Assembly (NCBI RefSeq): GCF_006438875.1
Contig: NZ_RCZH01000003.1
Span: forward strand, 124,937-188,936
Direction of reading: 5' to 3'
DNA from: Flavobacterium pectinovorum
GTDB lineage: Bacteria; Bacteroidota; Bacteroidia; Flavobacteriales; Flavobacteriaceae
DNA length: 64,000 bases
Shown here: piece by piece, positions 50,140-58,708 of the stretch
How the letters are laid out: each line of letters opens with the position of its first letter
Numbering within the stretch: position 1 is the first letter of the stretch
Translations under genes and position numbers: made by a program
Notes under the pieces: model-generated
Seen by the model: only the letters and a program-made list of their open reading frames with translations
Told to the model about the DNA's origin: nothing
Database searches by the model: none

Positions 50140-52533
50140 ATGAGTGAGCAAAGTTGCTTTCATTGTGGACTTACCATTCCTAAAAATGAAGAAATCAATT
50201 TTGATGAAAAAAAGTTTTGTTGCAACGGCTGTAAAACTGTTTACGAAATTTTTAGTCTTCATGATTTAACCTGCTATTATGATTTTGAAAAATCGCCTGG
50301 TGCTACTCCGCAAGACATACAAGGTAAATATGACTTTCTGGACAATGAAGCTATATTATCAAAAATCTTAGAATTTCAAGAAGGAAACACTGCCATAGTT
50401 TCTTTAAATATACCGCACATTCACTGTAGTTCCTGTATTTGGATTCTTGAAAATCTAAATAAAATTCAGTCTGGAATTAGTAGCTCACAAGTTAATTTTC
50501 CTGAAAAAAGAGTTCGCATCACTTTCAATTCAGACCTTGTTTCTCTCAAGGCAATCGCAAATTTGCTGAGTTCAATTGGTTATGAACCTTATATTAGTCT
50601 AGAAAATTACGAAACAGGAAAAGATAGTATTGACCGAAGTTTGACTTACAAACTTGGAGTCGCTTTCTTTTGTTTTGGAAATATCATGTTACTTTCTTTT
50701 CCGGAATATTTTGAAATCAAGGAATTTTGGCTGGATAACTATAAACCTTTTTTTAGGATTCTAATTTTTATTTTGGCATTGCCGAGTTTTTTATATTCAG
50801 CAAGTGGTTATTATGTTTCTGCTTACAAAAGTATTAAATCAAGAATGCTGAATATTGATATTCCTATTGCTTTAGGAATTATTGTCATGTTTGTTCGAAG
50901 TAGTTTTGATATTTTCATGAATTACGGATCCGGTTTTTTTGACAGTTTAACAGGACTTGTTTTCTTTATGCTGCTTGGAAAAATGTTTCAAATTAAAACC
51001 TATAGTTTCCTAAGTTTCGAAAGGGATTTTAAATCCTATTTTCCAATTGCCGTTACCCGAATCAATCCGGATGCATCAGAAGAGAGTGTTCCTATTTATG
51101 ATATTTTAAAAGGGAACAGATTATTGATTAGAAATCAGGAATTAATTCCAGTAGATGGTATCTTAATAAGCGAAAGTGCTGAAATTGATTATAGTTTCGT
51201 TACCGGAGAAGCAGTTCCTATAACAAAAAAATCGGGAGATAAAGTATTTGCGGGCGGAAAGCAAATAGGTAAGGTGGTCGAAATGGAAGTTTTGCATTCC
51301 GTTTCACAAAGTTATCTGACACAATTATGGAGCAATGAGATTTTCCAGAAAAAGATCTTCCAAAAACACAAAACAATTACGGATGCAATCAGTCGTTATT
51401 TTACTCCTATATTATTATTAATTGCATTTGGAGGATTTGGCTATTGGATATTTATGGATGCCAATACTGCTTTTAATGTTTTTACAGCCGTCTTAATTGT
51501 GGCTTGCCCTTGTGCACTGGCACTTACGGCACCGTTTACCTTTGGTAACATCCTGAGGATTATGGGTAAGCAAAAAATGTATCTAAAAAATGCTTTGGTA
51601 ATTGAACAATTGGCAAAAGTTGATACGATAGTTTTTGACAAAACCGGAACAATTACAACGAACAAAAAATCGAATATTCTATATGAAGGGAATGTATTAA
51701 GTGATGAAGATTATGTACTCATAAAAAATGTTCTTCGAGGCTCAAATCATCCCTTAAGCCGAATGTTGTATGATTTTCTACCCGATACAAAAAGACTTAT
51801 AATTGATGACTTTCAGGAAATAACAGGAAAAGGAATTCGGGCATCTTTAGCGAATAGAACAATCAAAATTGGATCTGCCGAATTTGTCGAAAGCCCAATT
51901 TCAGATAGCTCAGAAATCGAAAAAACAGGTCTGCATATTAGAATTGATAATGTCTATTATGGCAAATTTGCATTCCAGAATCAATATCGTGAAGGGTTAG
52001 AGAAATTATTCCTGACACTAAGTAAAGATTATCAAATTAAAGTGCTCTCAGGCGACAATGATGGTGAAAAAACAAATCTAGAGCGTATTTTACCTAAAAA
52101 TACAGAATTGATTTTTAATCAAAAACCGGAACAAAAACTGGAGTTCATCAAAAAACTGCAGGAAAACGGTCAAAATGTAATGATGGTTGGTGATGGTCTA
52201 AATGATGCTGGAGCTTTAGCGCAAAGTAATGTCGGGATCTCTATTTCTGAAAATGTCAATGTATTTTCTCCTGCTTGTGATGCAATTTTGGCTGCAAACG
52301 AGTTTTCACGACTTAATTATTTTTTAAAGTTGTCGAAAAAGTCAATTGTAATAATTAAAATGAGTTTTATTTTATCATTACTCTATAATATTGTAGGACT
52401 TTCTTTCGCTATTACAGGCAATTTACTCCCTTTAGTTGCTGCGATTATTATGCCTTTAAGTACTATTACGATAGTGAGTTTTGTTACTTTAATGTCTAAC
52501 TATTTCAGTAAGAGTAATTTAAAACGATTATAA
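50140..52533 (+). CDS. ccoI: Copper-type P1B-ATPase for cbb3 oxidase assembly
   Basis: 797 residues. The N-terminal cysteine cluster (CFHCGL, FCCNGCKTVYEIF) is a putative metal-binding domain found in CcoI. The HMA domain has CSSC (Cys96, Cys99). Eight membrane helices follow, with the transport motif Cys456-Pro-Cys458, phosphorylation site DKTGT (Asp500), the SNHPLS nucleotide-binding motif and GDGLNDAGA. It exports copper across the membrane to load the CuB site of the cbb3 oxidase. It is the first gene of the cco cluster. Confidence 0.94.
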   Translation: MSEQSCFHCGLTIPKNEEINFDEKKFCCNGCKTVYEIFSLHDLTCYYDFEKSPGATPQDIQGKYDFLDNEAILSKILEFQEGNTAIVSLNIPHIHCSSCIWILENLNKIQSGISSSQVNFPEKRVRITFNSDLVSLKAIANLLSSIGYEPYISLENYETGKDSIDRSLTYKLGVAFFCFGNIMLLSFPEYFEIKEFWLDNYKPFFRILIFILALPSFLYSASGYYVSAYKSIKSRMLNIDIPIALGIIVMFVRSSFDIFMNYGSGFFDSLTGLVFFMLLGKMFQIKTYSFLSFERDFKSYFPIAVTRINPDASEESVPIYDILKGNRLLIRNQELIPVDGILISESAEIDYSFVTGEAVPITKKSGDKVFAGGKQIGKVVEMEVLHSVSQSYLTQLWSNEIFQKKIFQKHKTITDAISRYFTPILLLIAFGGFGYWIFMDANTAFNVFTAVLIVACPCALALTAPFTFGNILRIMGKQKMYLKNALVIEQLAKVDTIVFDKTGTITTNKKSNILYEGNVLSDEDYVLIKNVLRGSNHPLSRMLYDFLPDTKRLIIDDFQEITGKGIRASLANRTIKIGSAEFVESPISDSSEIEKTGLHIRIDNVYYGKFAFQNQYREGLEKLFLTLSKDYQIKVLSGDNDGEKTNLERILPKNTELIFNQKPEQKLEFIKKLQENGQNVMMVGDGLNDAGALAQSNVGISISENVNVFSPACDAILAANEFSRLNYFLKLSKKSIVIIKMSFILSLLYNIVGLSFAITGNLLPLVAAIIMPLSTITIVSFVTLMSNYFSKSNLKRL

Positions 52534-52578
52534 ATAATTTGTGAGTATTTTTTTATAAATTTAACAATATACTTCCAC

Positions 52579-52594
52579 TATGATAATTATCATA
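52579..52594. promoter_or_regulatory. Fnr-type operator upstream of ccoS-ccoNO
   Basis: TATGATAATTATCATA is a perfect 16-bp palindrome, nearly identical to the one upstream of ccoI. The centre lies 29.5 bp before the -7 element TATGTTTG (52616-52623). Confidence 0.75.
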
Positions 52595-52615
52595 TTTTAC
52601 CAGCCGCTAACATAG

Positions 52616-52623
52616 TATGTTTG
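52616..52623 (+). promoter_or_regulatory. -7 element of ccoS-ccoNO operon
   Basis: TATGTTTG is a full match to TAnnTTTG, 19 bp before the ccoS ATG and correctly spaced from the palindrome upstream. Confidence 0.6.
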
Positions 52624-52642
52624 TTAACATAAATTTTAGGGT

Positions 52643-52834
52643 ATGAGTGTTATTTATCTATTAATTTCAGTCAGTATTTTCGTAGCAATAGGGTTCTTCA
52701 TTGCATTTATAATAGCTGTCAAGTCGGGGCAATATGACGATGACTATACACCTTCAGTCAGAATGCTTTTTGACGATGAAACTAAAATTACACCTCAGGA
52801 TACTAAATCACCAACCGAAGAAAAACAAGTATAA
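52643..52834 (+). CDS. ccoS: cbb3 oxidase assembly protein CcoS
   Basis: 63 residues, with one N-terminal membrane helix (VIYLLISVSIFVAIGFFIAFIIAV) followed by a Gln-Tyr-Asp-Asp segment (SGQYDDDYTPSVRML) that is the hallmark of CcoS. It is needed for cofactor insertion into the cbb3 oxidase. It leads the operon ccoS-ccoNO-ccoQ-ccoP-ccoG-ccoH, with only 3 bp to ccoNO. Confidence 0.92.
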   Translation: MSVIYLLISVSIFVAIGFFIAFIIAVKSGQYDDDYTPSVRMLFDDETKITPQDTKSPTEEKQV

Positions 52835-52837
52835 ATT

Positions 52838-55024
52838 ATGGAAATGGAACAGTTTTACTACGATAACAAAATTGTAAAAAAATTCATTTATGCCACTATC
52901 CTTTTTGGAGTAGTTGGTATGTTAGTGGGGCTAACTCTGGCGGTTATGTACCTTTTTCCCAACATTACAGATGGGATTTCATGGCTTAGTTACGGTCGAT
53001 TAAGACCATTACACACCAATGCAGTTATTTTTGCCTTCGTTGGAAATGCCTTTTTTGCGGGTATGTATTATTCGTTACAGCGCTTGTTAAAAGCCAGAAT
53101 GTTTAGTGATTTTTTAAGCAATTTACATTTTTGGGGCTGGCAGCTTATTATTGTAGCTGCAGCAATTACATTACCATTAGGATATACTTCTTCAAAAGAA
53201 TATGCTGAGCTGGAATGGCCTATTGACATTGCAATTGCACTTATTTGGGTTGTAATGGGAATCAATATGATAGGTACAATGTTGCGTCGCAGAGAGCGTC
53301 ATTTGTATGTAGCGATTTGGTTTTACCTTGCAACATTTGTTACCGTTGCCGTATTGCATATTTTTAATAATATCGAAATTCCGGTATCAGCCTTAAAAAG
53401 CTACTCTGTTTACGCAGGAGTTCAGGATGCGTTGGTCCAATGGTGGTACGGTCACAATGCGGTTGCGTTTTTCCTGACAACCCCATTCTTAGGATTGATG
53501 TATTACTTCATTCCAAAAGTTGCCAATCGTCCTATATATTCTTATAGATTATCTATTATTCACTTTTGGTCTTTGATATTTATTTATATCTGGGCTGGTC
53601 CACACCATTTATTATATTCGGCTTTGCCAAACTGGGCACAAAATCTAGGTGTTGCATTTTCTGTAATGTTAATTGCTCCGTCTTGGGGAGGTATGATCAA
53701 CGGACTTTTAACACTAAGAGGCGCGTGGGATAAAGTTCGTGAAGAACCGGTTTTAAAGTTCTTTGTGGTGGCAATTACAGGTTATGGTATGGCAACTTTT
53801 GAAGGTCCGATGCTTTCTCTTAAAAATGTAAATGCTATTGCCCACTATACAGACTGGATTATTGCACACGTTCACGTAGGAGCTTTAGCCTGGAATGGTT
53901 TCATGTCTTTTGGTATCATTTACTGGTTGATTCCCCGAATGACAAAAAGTACATTGTTCTCAAAGAAATTAGCCAATTTCCATTTCTGGATTGGAACTTT
54001 AGGAATTATTTTATACACTTTACCTATGTACGTAGCTGGTTTTCAGCAAGCGTCAATGTGGAAACAGTTTAATCCGGATGGTACATTAACCTACGGTAAT
54101 TTCCTTGAAACAGTTACTGCAATTATGCCGTTATACTGGATGAGAGCAATTGGAGGTACTTTGTATTTAGTGGGAATGTTCACATTGGTTTACAATATTA
54201 TAATGACCGTTAGAGCAGGTGAGACTATTGAAGATGAATTAGCACAGGCTCCGGCTTTACAAAGAATTAGTAATAACAGGCTTCAAGGAGAAAAATTCCA
54301 TTCGTGGTTAGAGAGAAAACCAATTCAGTTAACCATTTTAGCAACAGTTGCTATTTTAATTGGAGGAGTTATTCAAATAGTACCAACAATTATGGTCAAA
54401 TCAAATATCCCAACAATTTCAAGTGTTAAACCTTATACGCCTTTAGAGCTTGAAGGGCGTGATTTATATATCAGAGAAGGTTGCGTGGGTTGTCATTCAC
54501 AATCAGTACGTCCATTTAGAAGTGAAGTAGAGCGTTACGGACCACAATCAAAAGCAGGGGAATTTGTTTATGATCACCCGTTCTTGTGGGGATCAAAACG
54601 TACAGGTCCTGATTTATTAAGAGTGGGAGGGAAATATAATGACAACTGGCATTTTAATCACTTCTGGAATCCACAAAGTATCTCTGCAGGTTCTATTATG
54701 CCGGGTTATAAATGGTTATTTGATAATGAACCAATGGATATTTCTTTAACTCAAAAGAAAATGCAGGTTATGGTTACGCTTGGTGTTCCATATACGGAAG
54801 CAGAAGTTGCAAATGCACAAAAAACATTAAGAACTCAGGCTCTTGCAATAGAAAAAAACTTAGAAAATGATCCTGACTATGTGAAAAGTTATGAGCAAAG
54901 CAAGAAAAAAGCAGCTGCAAAAGGCGAAAAATTCGTTCCGATGAATGAGAGGGAAATCGTTGCTTTGATTGCTTATATACAAAGACTTGGAACTGATATT
55001 AAAGTAAAAGAGACTTCTAAATAA
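52838..55024 (+). CDS. ccoNO: cbb3 cytochrome oxidase subunits I and II fused (CcoN-CcoO)
   Basis: 728 residues. Residues ~1-480 are CcoN: twelve membrane helices with low-spin heme and CuB ligands in LRPLHTNAVIFAF, VQWWYGHNAVAFFLT, WAGPHHLLYSALPNW and DWIIAHVHVGALAWNGF. After another helix (~495-515), a CcoO domain carries one c-type heme site CVGCH (Cys549, Cys552, His553). In proteobacteria these are two genes; the fusion is known in Bacteroidota. The enzyme reduces oxygen with high affinity and pumps protons across the inner membrane. Confidence 0.95.
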   Translation: MEMEQFYYDNKIVKKFIYATILFGVVGMLVGLTLAVMYLFPNITDGISWLSYGRLRPLHTNAVIFAFVGNAFFAGMYYSLQRLLKARMFSDFLSNLHFWGWQLIIVAAAITLPLGYTSSKEYAELEWPIDIAIALIWVVMGINMIGTMLRRRERHLYVAIWFYLATFVTVAVLHIFNNIEIPVSALKSYSVYAGVQDALVQWWYGHNAVAFFLTTPFLGLMYYFIPKVANRPIYSYRLSIIHFWSLIFIYIWAGPHHLLYSALPNWAQNLGVAFSVMLIAPSWGGMINGLLTLRGAWDKVREEPVLKFFVVAITGYGMATFEGPMLSLKNVNAIAHYTDWIIAHVHVGALAWNGFMSFGIIYWLIPRMTKSTLFSKKLANFHFWIGTLGIILYTLPMYVAGFQQASMWKQFNPDGTLTYGNFLETVTAIMPLYWMRAIGGTLYLVGMFTLVYNIIMTVRAGETIEDELAQAPALQRISNNRLQGEKFHSWLERKPIQLTILATVAILIGGVIQIVPTIMVKSNIPTISSVKPYTPLELEGRDLYIREGCVGCHSQSVRPFRSEVERYGPQSKAGEFVYDHPFLWGSKRTGPDLLRVGGKYNDNWHFNHFWNPQSISAGSIMPGYKWLFDNEPMDISLTQKKMQVMVTLGVPYTEAEVANAQKTLRTQALAIEKNLENDPDYVKSYEQSKKKAAAKGEKFVPMNEREIVALIAYIQRLGTDIKVKETSK

Positions 55025-55031
55025 CAGCATT

Positions 55032-55226
55032 ATGTTTGAACAAATAAAACACAATATGGAAACTATATCGGGTGTAGAAATTTACCCGATACTTTCTCTC
55101 TTGATATTCTTTTTCTTTTTCGTTGGTTTAGGCTTTTGGGTGTTCTCCTATAAAAAAGAAAAAATTCAGGAAATGAGTGAAATACCATTAGATGAAGGGT
55201 GTAGTATAATTTCAAAAGATATTTAA
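55032..55226 (+). CDS. ccoQ: cbb3 oxidase subunit CcoQ
   Basis: 64 residues with one membrane helix (IYPILSLLIFFFFFVGLGFWVFSYKKEKI) and a polar C-terminus ending in IPLDEG, the usual CcoQ pattern. CcoQ stabilises the oxidase complex. It sits 7 bp after ccoNO and 1 bp before ccoP. Confidence 0.88.
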   Translation: MFEQIKHNMETISGVEIYPILSLLIFFFFFVGLGFWVFSYKKEKIQEMSEIPLDEGCSIISKDI

Positions 55227-55227
55227 A

Positions 55228-56166
55228 ATGAAAAAAAATTTCCCAGCATATATAAGAGTACCGCTGATTTTCTTCATAGCTTTTGCTTTGATGGAATATT
55301 TGATAGATTCAGGAGATAGACCAGCTTTTATAAAGTATCCAATGGTTTCAGTTTTCTTATTAGTCTTTCTTTTTATTTTGATCGCCATCGAAATCACGTT
55401 AAGTGCGGTTAATCGCGTTATGTATCAATTGATGTCACCAGAAGAAAAGGCAAAATTAGAATACGAGAATAGCTTAAGTTTGACCGAGAGCACCTGGTAT
55501 AAAGATTTAATGCTCAAGCTAACTCAAACACAGCCAATTGAAAAAGAAGGTGATTTGTTAATGGATCATGATTATGATGGAATTAAAGAGCTGGACAATA
55601 ACTTGCCGCCTTGGTGGGTCTATTTATTTTACATCTGTATTATTTTTGGAGTAATCTATTTTGTTCGTTACGAAGTCTTTGGAGGTGATGACCAGGAAAT
55701 GGAGCTTAAAAAAGAAATGGCTCAGGCAAAAATTGATGTAGATGAATATCTTAAAACCGCTCCGGATTTAATGGATGAAAAAACGGTCGTTTTGCTTACC
55801 GATGCTGAAAGTCTGGCAGCCGGTAAAGAAATATTCACAACCAATTGTGCGGCTTGTCACCGTGCTGATGGTGGAGGGCAAATTGGACCAAACTTAACTG
55901 ACGACCATTGGATTCTGGGTGGAGGAATAAAAAATGTCTTCCATACGATAACTAATGGAGGGCGTGACGGAAAAGGAATGGTATCATGGAAAACGAATGG
56001 TTTAAAACCAAAAGAGATTCAAAAAGTTGCCAGTTATATTCTGTCTTTGCAAGGAAGTAATCCAAAAGAGCCAAAAGCTCCGGAAGGCGAAATCTGGGTT
56101 GATGAGAATGCTCCAAAAGATGCCACTGCAAGTACAAAAAAAGACAGTACTGAAGTTAAAAAATAA
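55228..56166 (+). CDS. ccoP: cbb3 oxidase c-type cytochrome subunit CcoP, monoheme
   Basis: 312 residues. Two N-terminal membrane helices precede a long linker, then the CcoP N-domain with LDNNLPPWWVYLFYICIIFGVIYF. A single cytochrome c domain holds CAACH (Cys207, Cys210, His211) and the axial Met in GMVSW. Proteobacterial CcoP has two CxxCH sites; here only one is present although the length is the same. It passes electrons from the quinol side to the CcoNO core. Confidence 0.92.
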   Translation: MKKNFPAYIRVPLIFFIAFALMEYLIDSGDRPAFIKYPMVSVFLLVFLFILIAIEITLSAVNRVMYQLMSPEEKAKLEYENSLSLTESTWYKDLMLKLTQTQPIEKEGDLLMDHDYDGIKELDNNLPPWWVYLFYICIIFGVIYFVRYEVFGGDDQEMELKKEMAQAKIDVDEYLKTAPDLMDEKTVVLLTDAESLAAGKEIFTTNCAACHRADGGGQIGPNLTDDHWILGGGIKNVFHTITNGGRDGKGMVSWKTNGLKPKEIQKVASYILSLQGSNPKEPKAPEGEIWVDENAPKDATASTKKDSTEVKK

Positions 56167-56175
56167 TTACAATAA

Positions 56176-57597
56176 ATGATGTCAAATTTACCAGACGAAG
56201 CTTTTAGAGATACCATTGGAACTATTGATGAAGGAGGTAATCGAAAATTTATTTTCCCTAAAAAACCGTCTGGTAAATTCTATGAATATCGAAAAATAGT
56301 TAGTTATGTTTTACTGGCTATTTTAATTGCCAATCCGTTTATAAAAGTAAACGGAAATCAGTTTATGATGTTCAATGTTATGGAACGTCGTTTCAATATT
56401 TTTGGATTTCCATTCTGGCCACAGGATTTTTATCTCTTTGTAATATCAATGCTTGTTGGTATTGTATTTATTATCTTGTTTACGGTTGTATTTGGCAGGA
56501 TTTTTTGTGGATGGATTTGTCCGCAGACTATTTTTCTCGAAATGGTTTTCCGCCGAATAGAATATTGGATTGATGGTGATCGTGGTGCTCAATCACGATT
56601 GGCAAGACAGGAATGGAACGCAGAAAAAATTAGAAAACGACTTATTAAGTGGACTGTTTTTTTCTTAATCTCGTTTGGAATTGCAAATGTTTTTCTGGCT
56701 TATTTAGTGGGTAGTGACACTTTGTTTTTAATGGTTGAAGAAGGACCAATTAAACAATCTGGTAATTTTATTGCATTACTCATTTTTACCAGTGTTTTTT
56801 ATTTTGTTTTTGTTTGGTTTCGCGAACAGGTTTGTATTATTGCTTGCCCTTATGGAAGATTGCAAGGTGTCCTTTTAGATGATAAATCAATCAATGTGGC
56901 TTATGATTTTGTACGGGGAGAAAAAGAAGCCGGACGTGCAAAATTCAATAAAAAAGAAGATAGAGTTGTAACCGGAAAGGGAGATTGTATCGATTGTCAT
57001 CAATGCGTACACGTTTGCCCAATGGGAATTGATATTAGAAACGGAACGCAGCTGGAATGTACCAATTGCACTGCTTGTATTGATGAATGCGATACCATTA
57101 TGGAAAGCGTAGGGTTGCCTAAAGGACTTATACGATATGCTTCTGAAGATGAAATTGTAAAAAAAGCGCCTTTTAAATTTACAGCAAGAATGAAAGGCTA
57201 CACAGCCGTTCTATTTATTCTATTAAGTGTTTTTGTTGGAATGTTATTTCTTAGAACTGATGTTCAGGCCGTGATTTTAAGATTACCGGGACAATTGTTT
57301 GAACATAAAGGGGATAAAATCAGTAATGTTTATACCTACAAGATTGTAAATAAGACGATGAAAGATTATCAGGATATTCATTTTGAATTAATTGATCAAA
57401 AAGGAACGATTAAAAATGTCGGAAAACAGCATTTTACAGTTTTAAAAGAAGGAATATCACAAGGAACTTTATTTATAGAAATTGATGAAGCTCTTTTGGA
57501 AAGTGACAAAACCAAGGTTGAAATTGGGGTTTATAATGGTAAAGAACTGATTGAAACTACAACGACTAACTTTTTGGGACCACGAAGTTTTAATTAA
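56176..57597 (+). CDS. ccoG: cbb3 oxidase accessory protein CcoG
   Basis: 473 residues, a membrane ferredoxin-like protein. It has five or so helices, the cysteine motifs FCGWICPQT and IIACPYGR, and two 4Fe-4S ferredoxin sites CIDCHQCVHVCPMG and CTNCTACIDECD. The C-terminal ~110 residues form a periplasmic beta-sandwich. CcoG is thought to reduce copper for oxidase assembly. It starts ten bases after ccoP. Confidence 0.93.
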   Translation: MMSNLPDEAFRDTIGTIDEGGNRKFIFPKKPSGKFYEYRKIVSYVLLAILIANPFIKVNGNQFMMFNVMERRFNIFGFPFWPQDFYLFVISMLVGIVFIILFTVVFGRIFCGWICPQTIFLEMVFRRIEYWIDGDRGAQSRLARQEWNAEKIRKRLIKWTVFFLISFGIANVFLAYLVGSDTLFLMVEEGPIKQSGNFIALLIFTSVFYFVFVWFREQVCIIACPYGRLQGVLLDDKSINVAYDFVRGEKEAGRAKFNKKEDRVVTGKGDCIDCHQCVHVCPMGIDIRNGTQLECTNCTACIDECDTIMESVGLPKGLIRYASEDEIVKKAPFKFTARMKGYTAVLFILLSVFVGMLFLRTDVQAVILRLPGQLFEHKGDKISNVYTYKIVNKTMKDYQDIHFELIDQKGTIKNVGKQHFTVLKEGISQGTLFIEIDEALLESDKTKVEIGVYNGKELIETTTTNFLGPRSFN

Positions 57598-57609
57598 AAA
57601 TATACTATC

Positions 57610-58059
57610 ATGAAAATAAATTGGGGAACAGGAATTGTTATTGCATTTGCATTATTTATGACCTTTATTTTATATTTTGTTTTTGAAGTACAGTCAAATA
57701 GTAAATATGACAATGATTTAGTTGTGGAAGAGTATTACAAACATGATTCGCATTTTCAGGATGAAATGGCACGAATTCAAAATGCTCATGATTTACAGCA
57801 AAAACCATCTATTACCTATAGTGAAAATGGTGTAAAAATCGCTTTTCCAAACATTTATGAAAATGATAAAGTAAAGGGAAATGTATTATTGTACAGACCT
57901 TCAAACAAGAAATTTGATTTTGATACTCAAATTGCTTTGATCAACTCATCGTTACTTATTCCTCAAAAGAAGCTGATAAAAGGACGTTGGGATGTTAATA
58001 TGGAATGGGAATATAAAGGCACAAAATATCTGTCCAAAGAAGTTATTTATGTGAATTAG
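57610..58059 (+). CDS. ccoH: FixH-family protein CcoH
   Basis: 149 residues with one N-terminal membrane helix (GIVIAFALFMTFILYFVF) and a periplasmic domain containing VVEEYYKHDSHFQDEMARIQNA and GRWDVNMEWEYKG, typical of FixH. It interacts with CcoI and the oxidase in assembly. It ends the tightly spaced operon; the next gene of the cluster lies 650 bp on, across repeats. Confidence 0.9.
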   Translation: MKINWGTGIVIAFALFMTFILYFVFEVQSNSKYDNDLVVEEYYKHDSHFQDEMARIQNAHDLQQKPSITYSENGVKIAFPNIYENDKVKGNVLLYRPSNKKFDFDTQIALINSSLLIPQKKLIKGRWDVNMEWEYKGTKYLSKEVIYVN

Positions 58060-58063
58060 TAAA

Positions 58064-58250
58064 CAATGTCATTAAGTTAAAGAAGGTATTTAATACTATA
58101 CGAAATAAATTTCTCGCAAAGTCGCGAAGTCACGAAGTCGCAAAGTTTTTTGATTAGCTTCCAGCTTTAGCTCAATGTCATTAAGTTAAGGAAAACAGCT
58201 TTAAAGCTGAGCTAATAAATCTCTCGCAAAGGCAAAAAATCGCAGAGGTT
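58064..58250. repeat. Repeat tract: CAATGTCATTAAGTTAA and CTCGCAAAGTCGC words
   Basis: CAATGTCATTAAGTTAA occurs at 58064-58080 and again at 58173-58189. A degenerate third copy is at 58455-58471. Between them lies CTCGCAAAGTCGCGAAGTC (58113-58131), repeated as GAAGTCGCAAAG. The same words occur in the 191-bp repeat (17636-17656) and at 3.2 kb. The gap contains no gene. Confidence 0.6.
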
Positions 58251-58251
58251 T

Positions 58252-58391
58252 TGTCATTTCGATCCCGAGGCTTCGGGATCGAAATCTCCGCGAGAATCTC
58301 GACAAAGATTAGATTCTCATTACGGAGTTACTTGCGGAGATTTACTTAATCTGTTAGCTATCGCTCGAGTCTCCTTTGTCGAAAAATGACA
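58252..58391. repeat. 140-bp element with inverted ends (TCATTTCGAC family), copy 2
   Basis: It starts TGTCATTTCGA and ends TGTCGAAAAATGACA. Next to the left end is a perfect 12-bp hairpin TTTCGATCCCGA (58257-58268) / TCGGGATCGAAA (58273-58284). The interior CTCGACAAAGATTAGATT and CGGAGTTACTTG match copy 1 (2966-3065) in reverse orientation. It is larger than copy 1 because of extra sequence in both halves. Confidence 0.7.
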
Positions 58392-58419
58392 AAGCAGATA
58401 GATAAGCATTCTAATAATT

Positions 58420-58680
58420 TGTGATAATTTGTGAAATTTGTGGTAGAAAAAGCTCAATATCATTAAATTAAGCTTTTTATTTTACTGCATAGATTAAAGG
58501 ATTAAAAAAAATCTGCTAAATCTGCGTGAAACAAAAAACTTTGCGATTTTGCGAGAGAAAAATTGTAGCCCAAAAAGTTTAAATTAATGACATTGTCCAT
58601 AGGACTACACTATATTAAATGGAATTAAAATAGAAATATGTCAAGATCATTTTAATCCAATTATCCCGATAGACATCGGG
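58420..58680. repeat. Remaining repeat fragments before the SafE-like gene
   Basis: Recognisable pieces in order: GTGAAATTTGTGG (as at 1.5 kb), a degenerate CAATATCATTAAATTAAG, AGATTAAAGGATTA plus AATCTGCTAAATCTGCGTG (as at 12.5 kb), ACTTTGCGATTTTGCGAGAG, ATTAATGACATTG, and the hairpin TCCCGATAGACATCGGGA (58664-58681). Confidence 0.55.
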
Positions 58681-58708
58681 AGTGGTAAAAAAAAATAAAA
58701 AATACCAA

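Noticed and set aside
58060..58708. A CRISPR array or tRNA cluster in the repeat-filled gap
   Set aside because: Repeat spacing is irregular, units differ, and no cloverleaf or conserved tRNA arms are visible.
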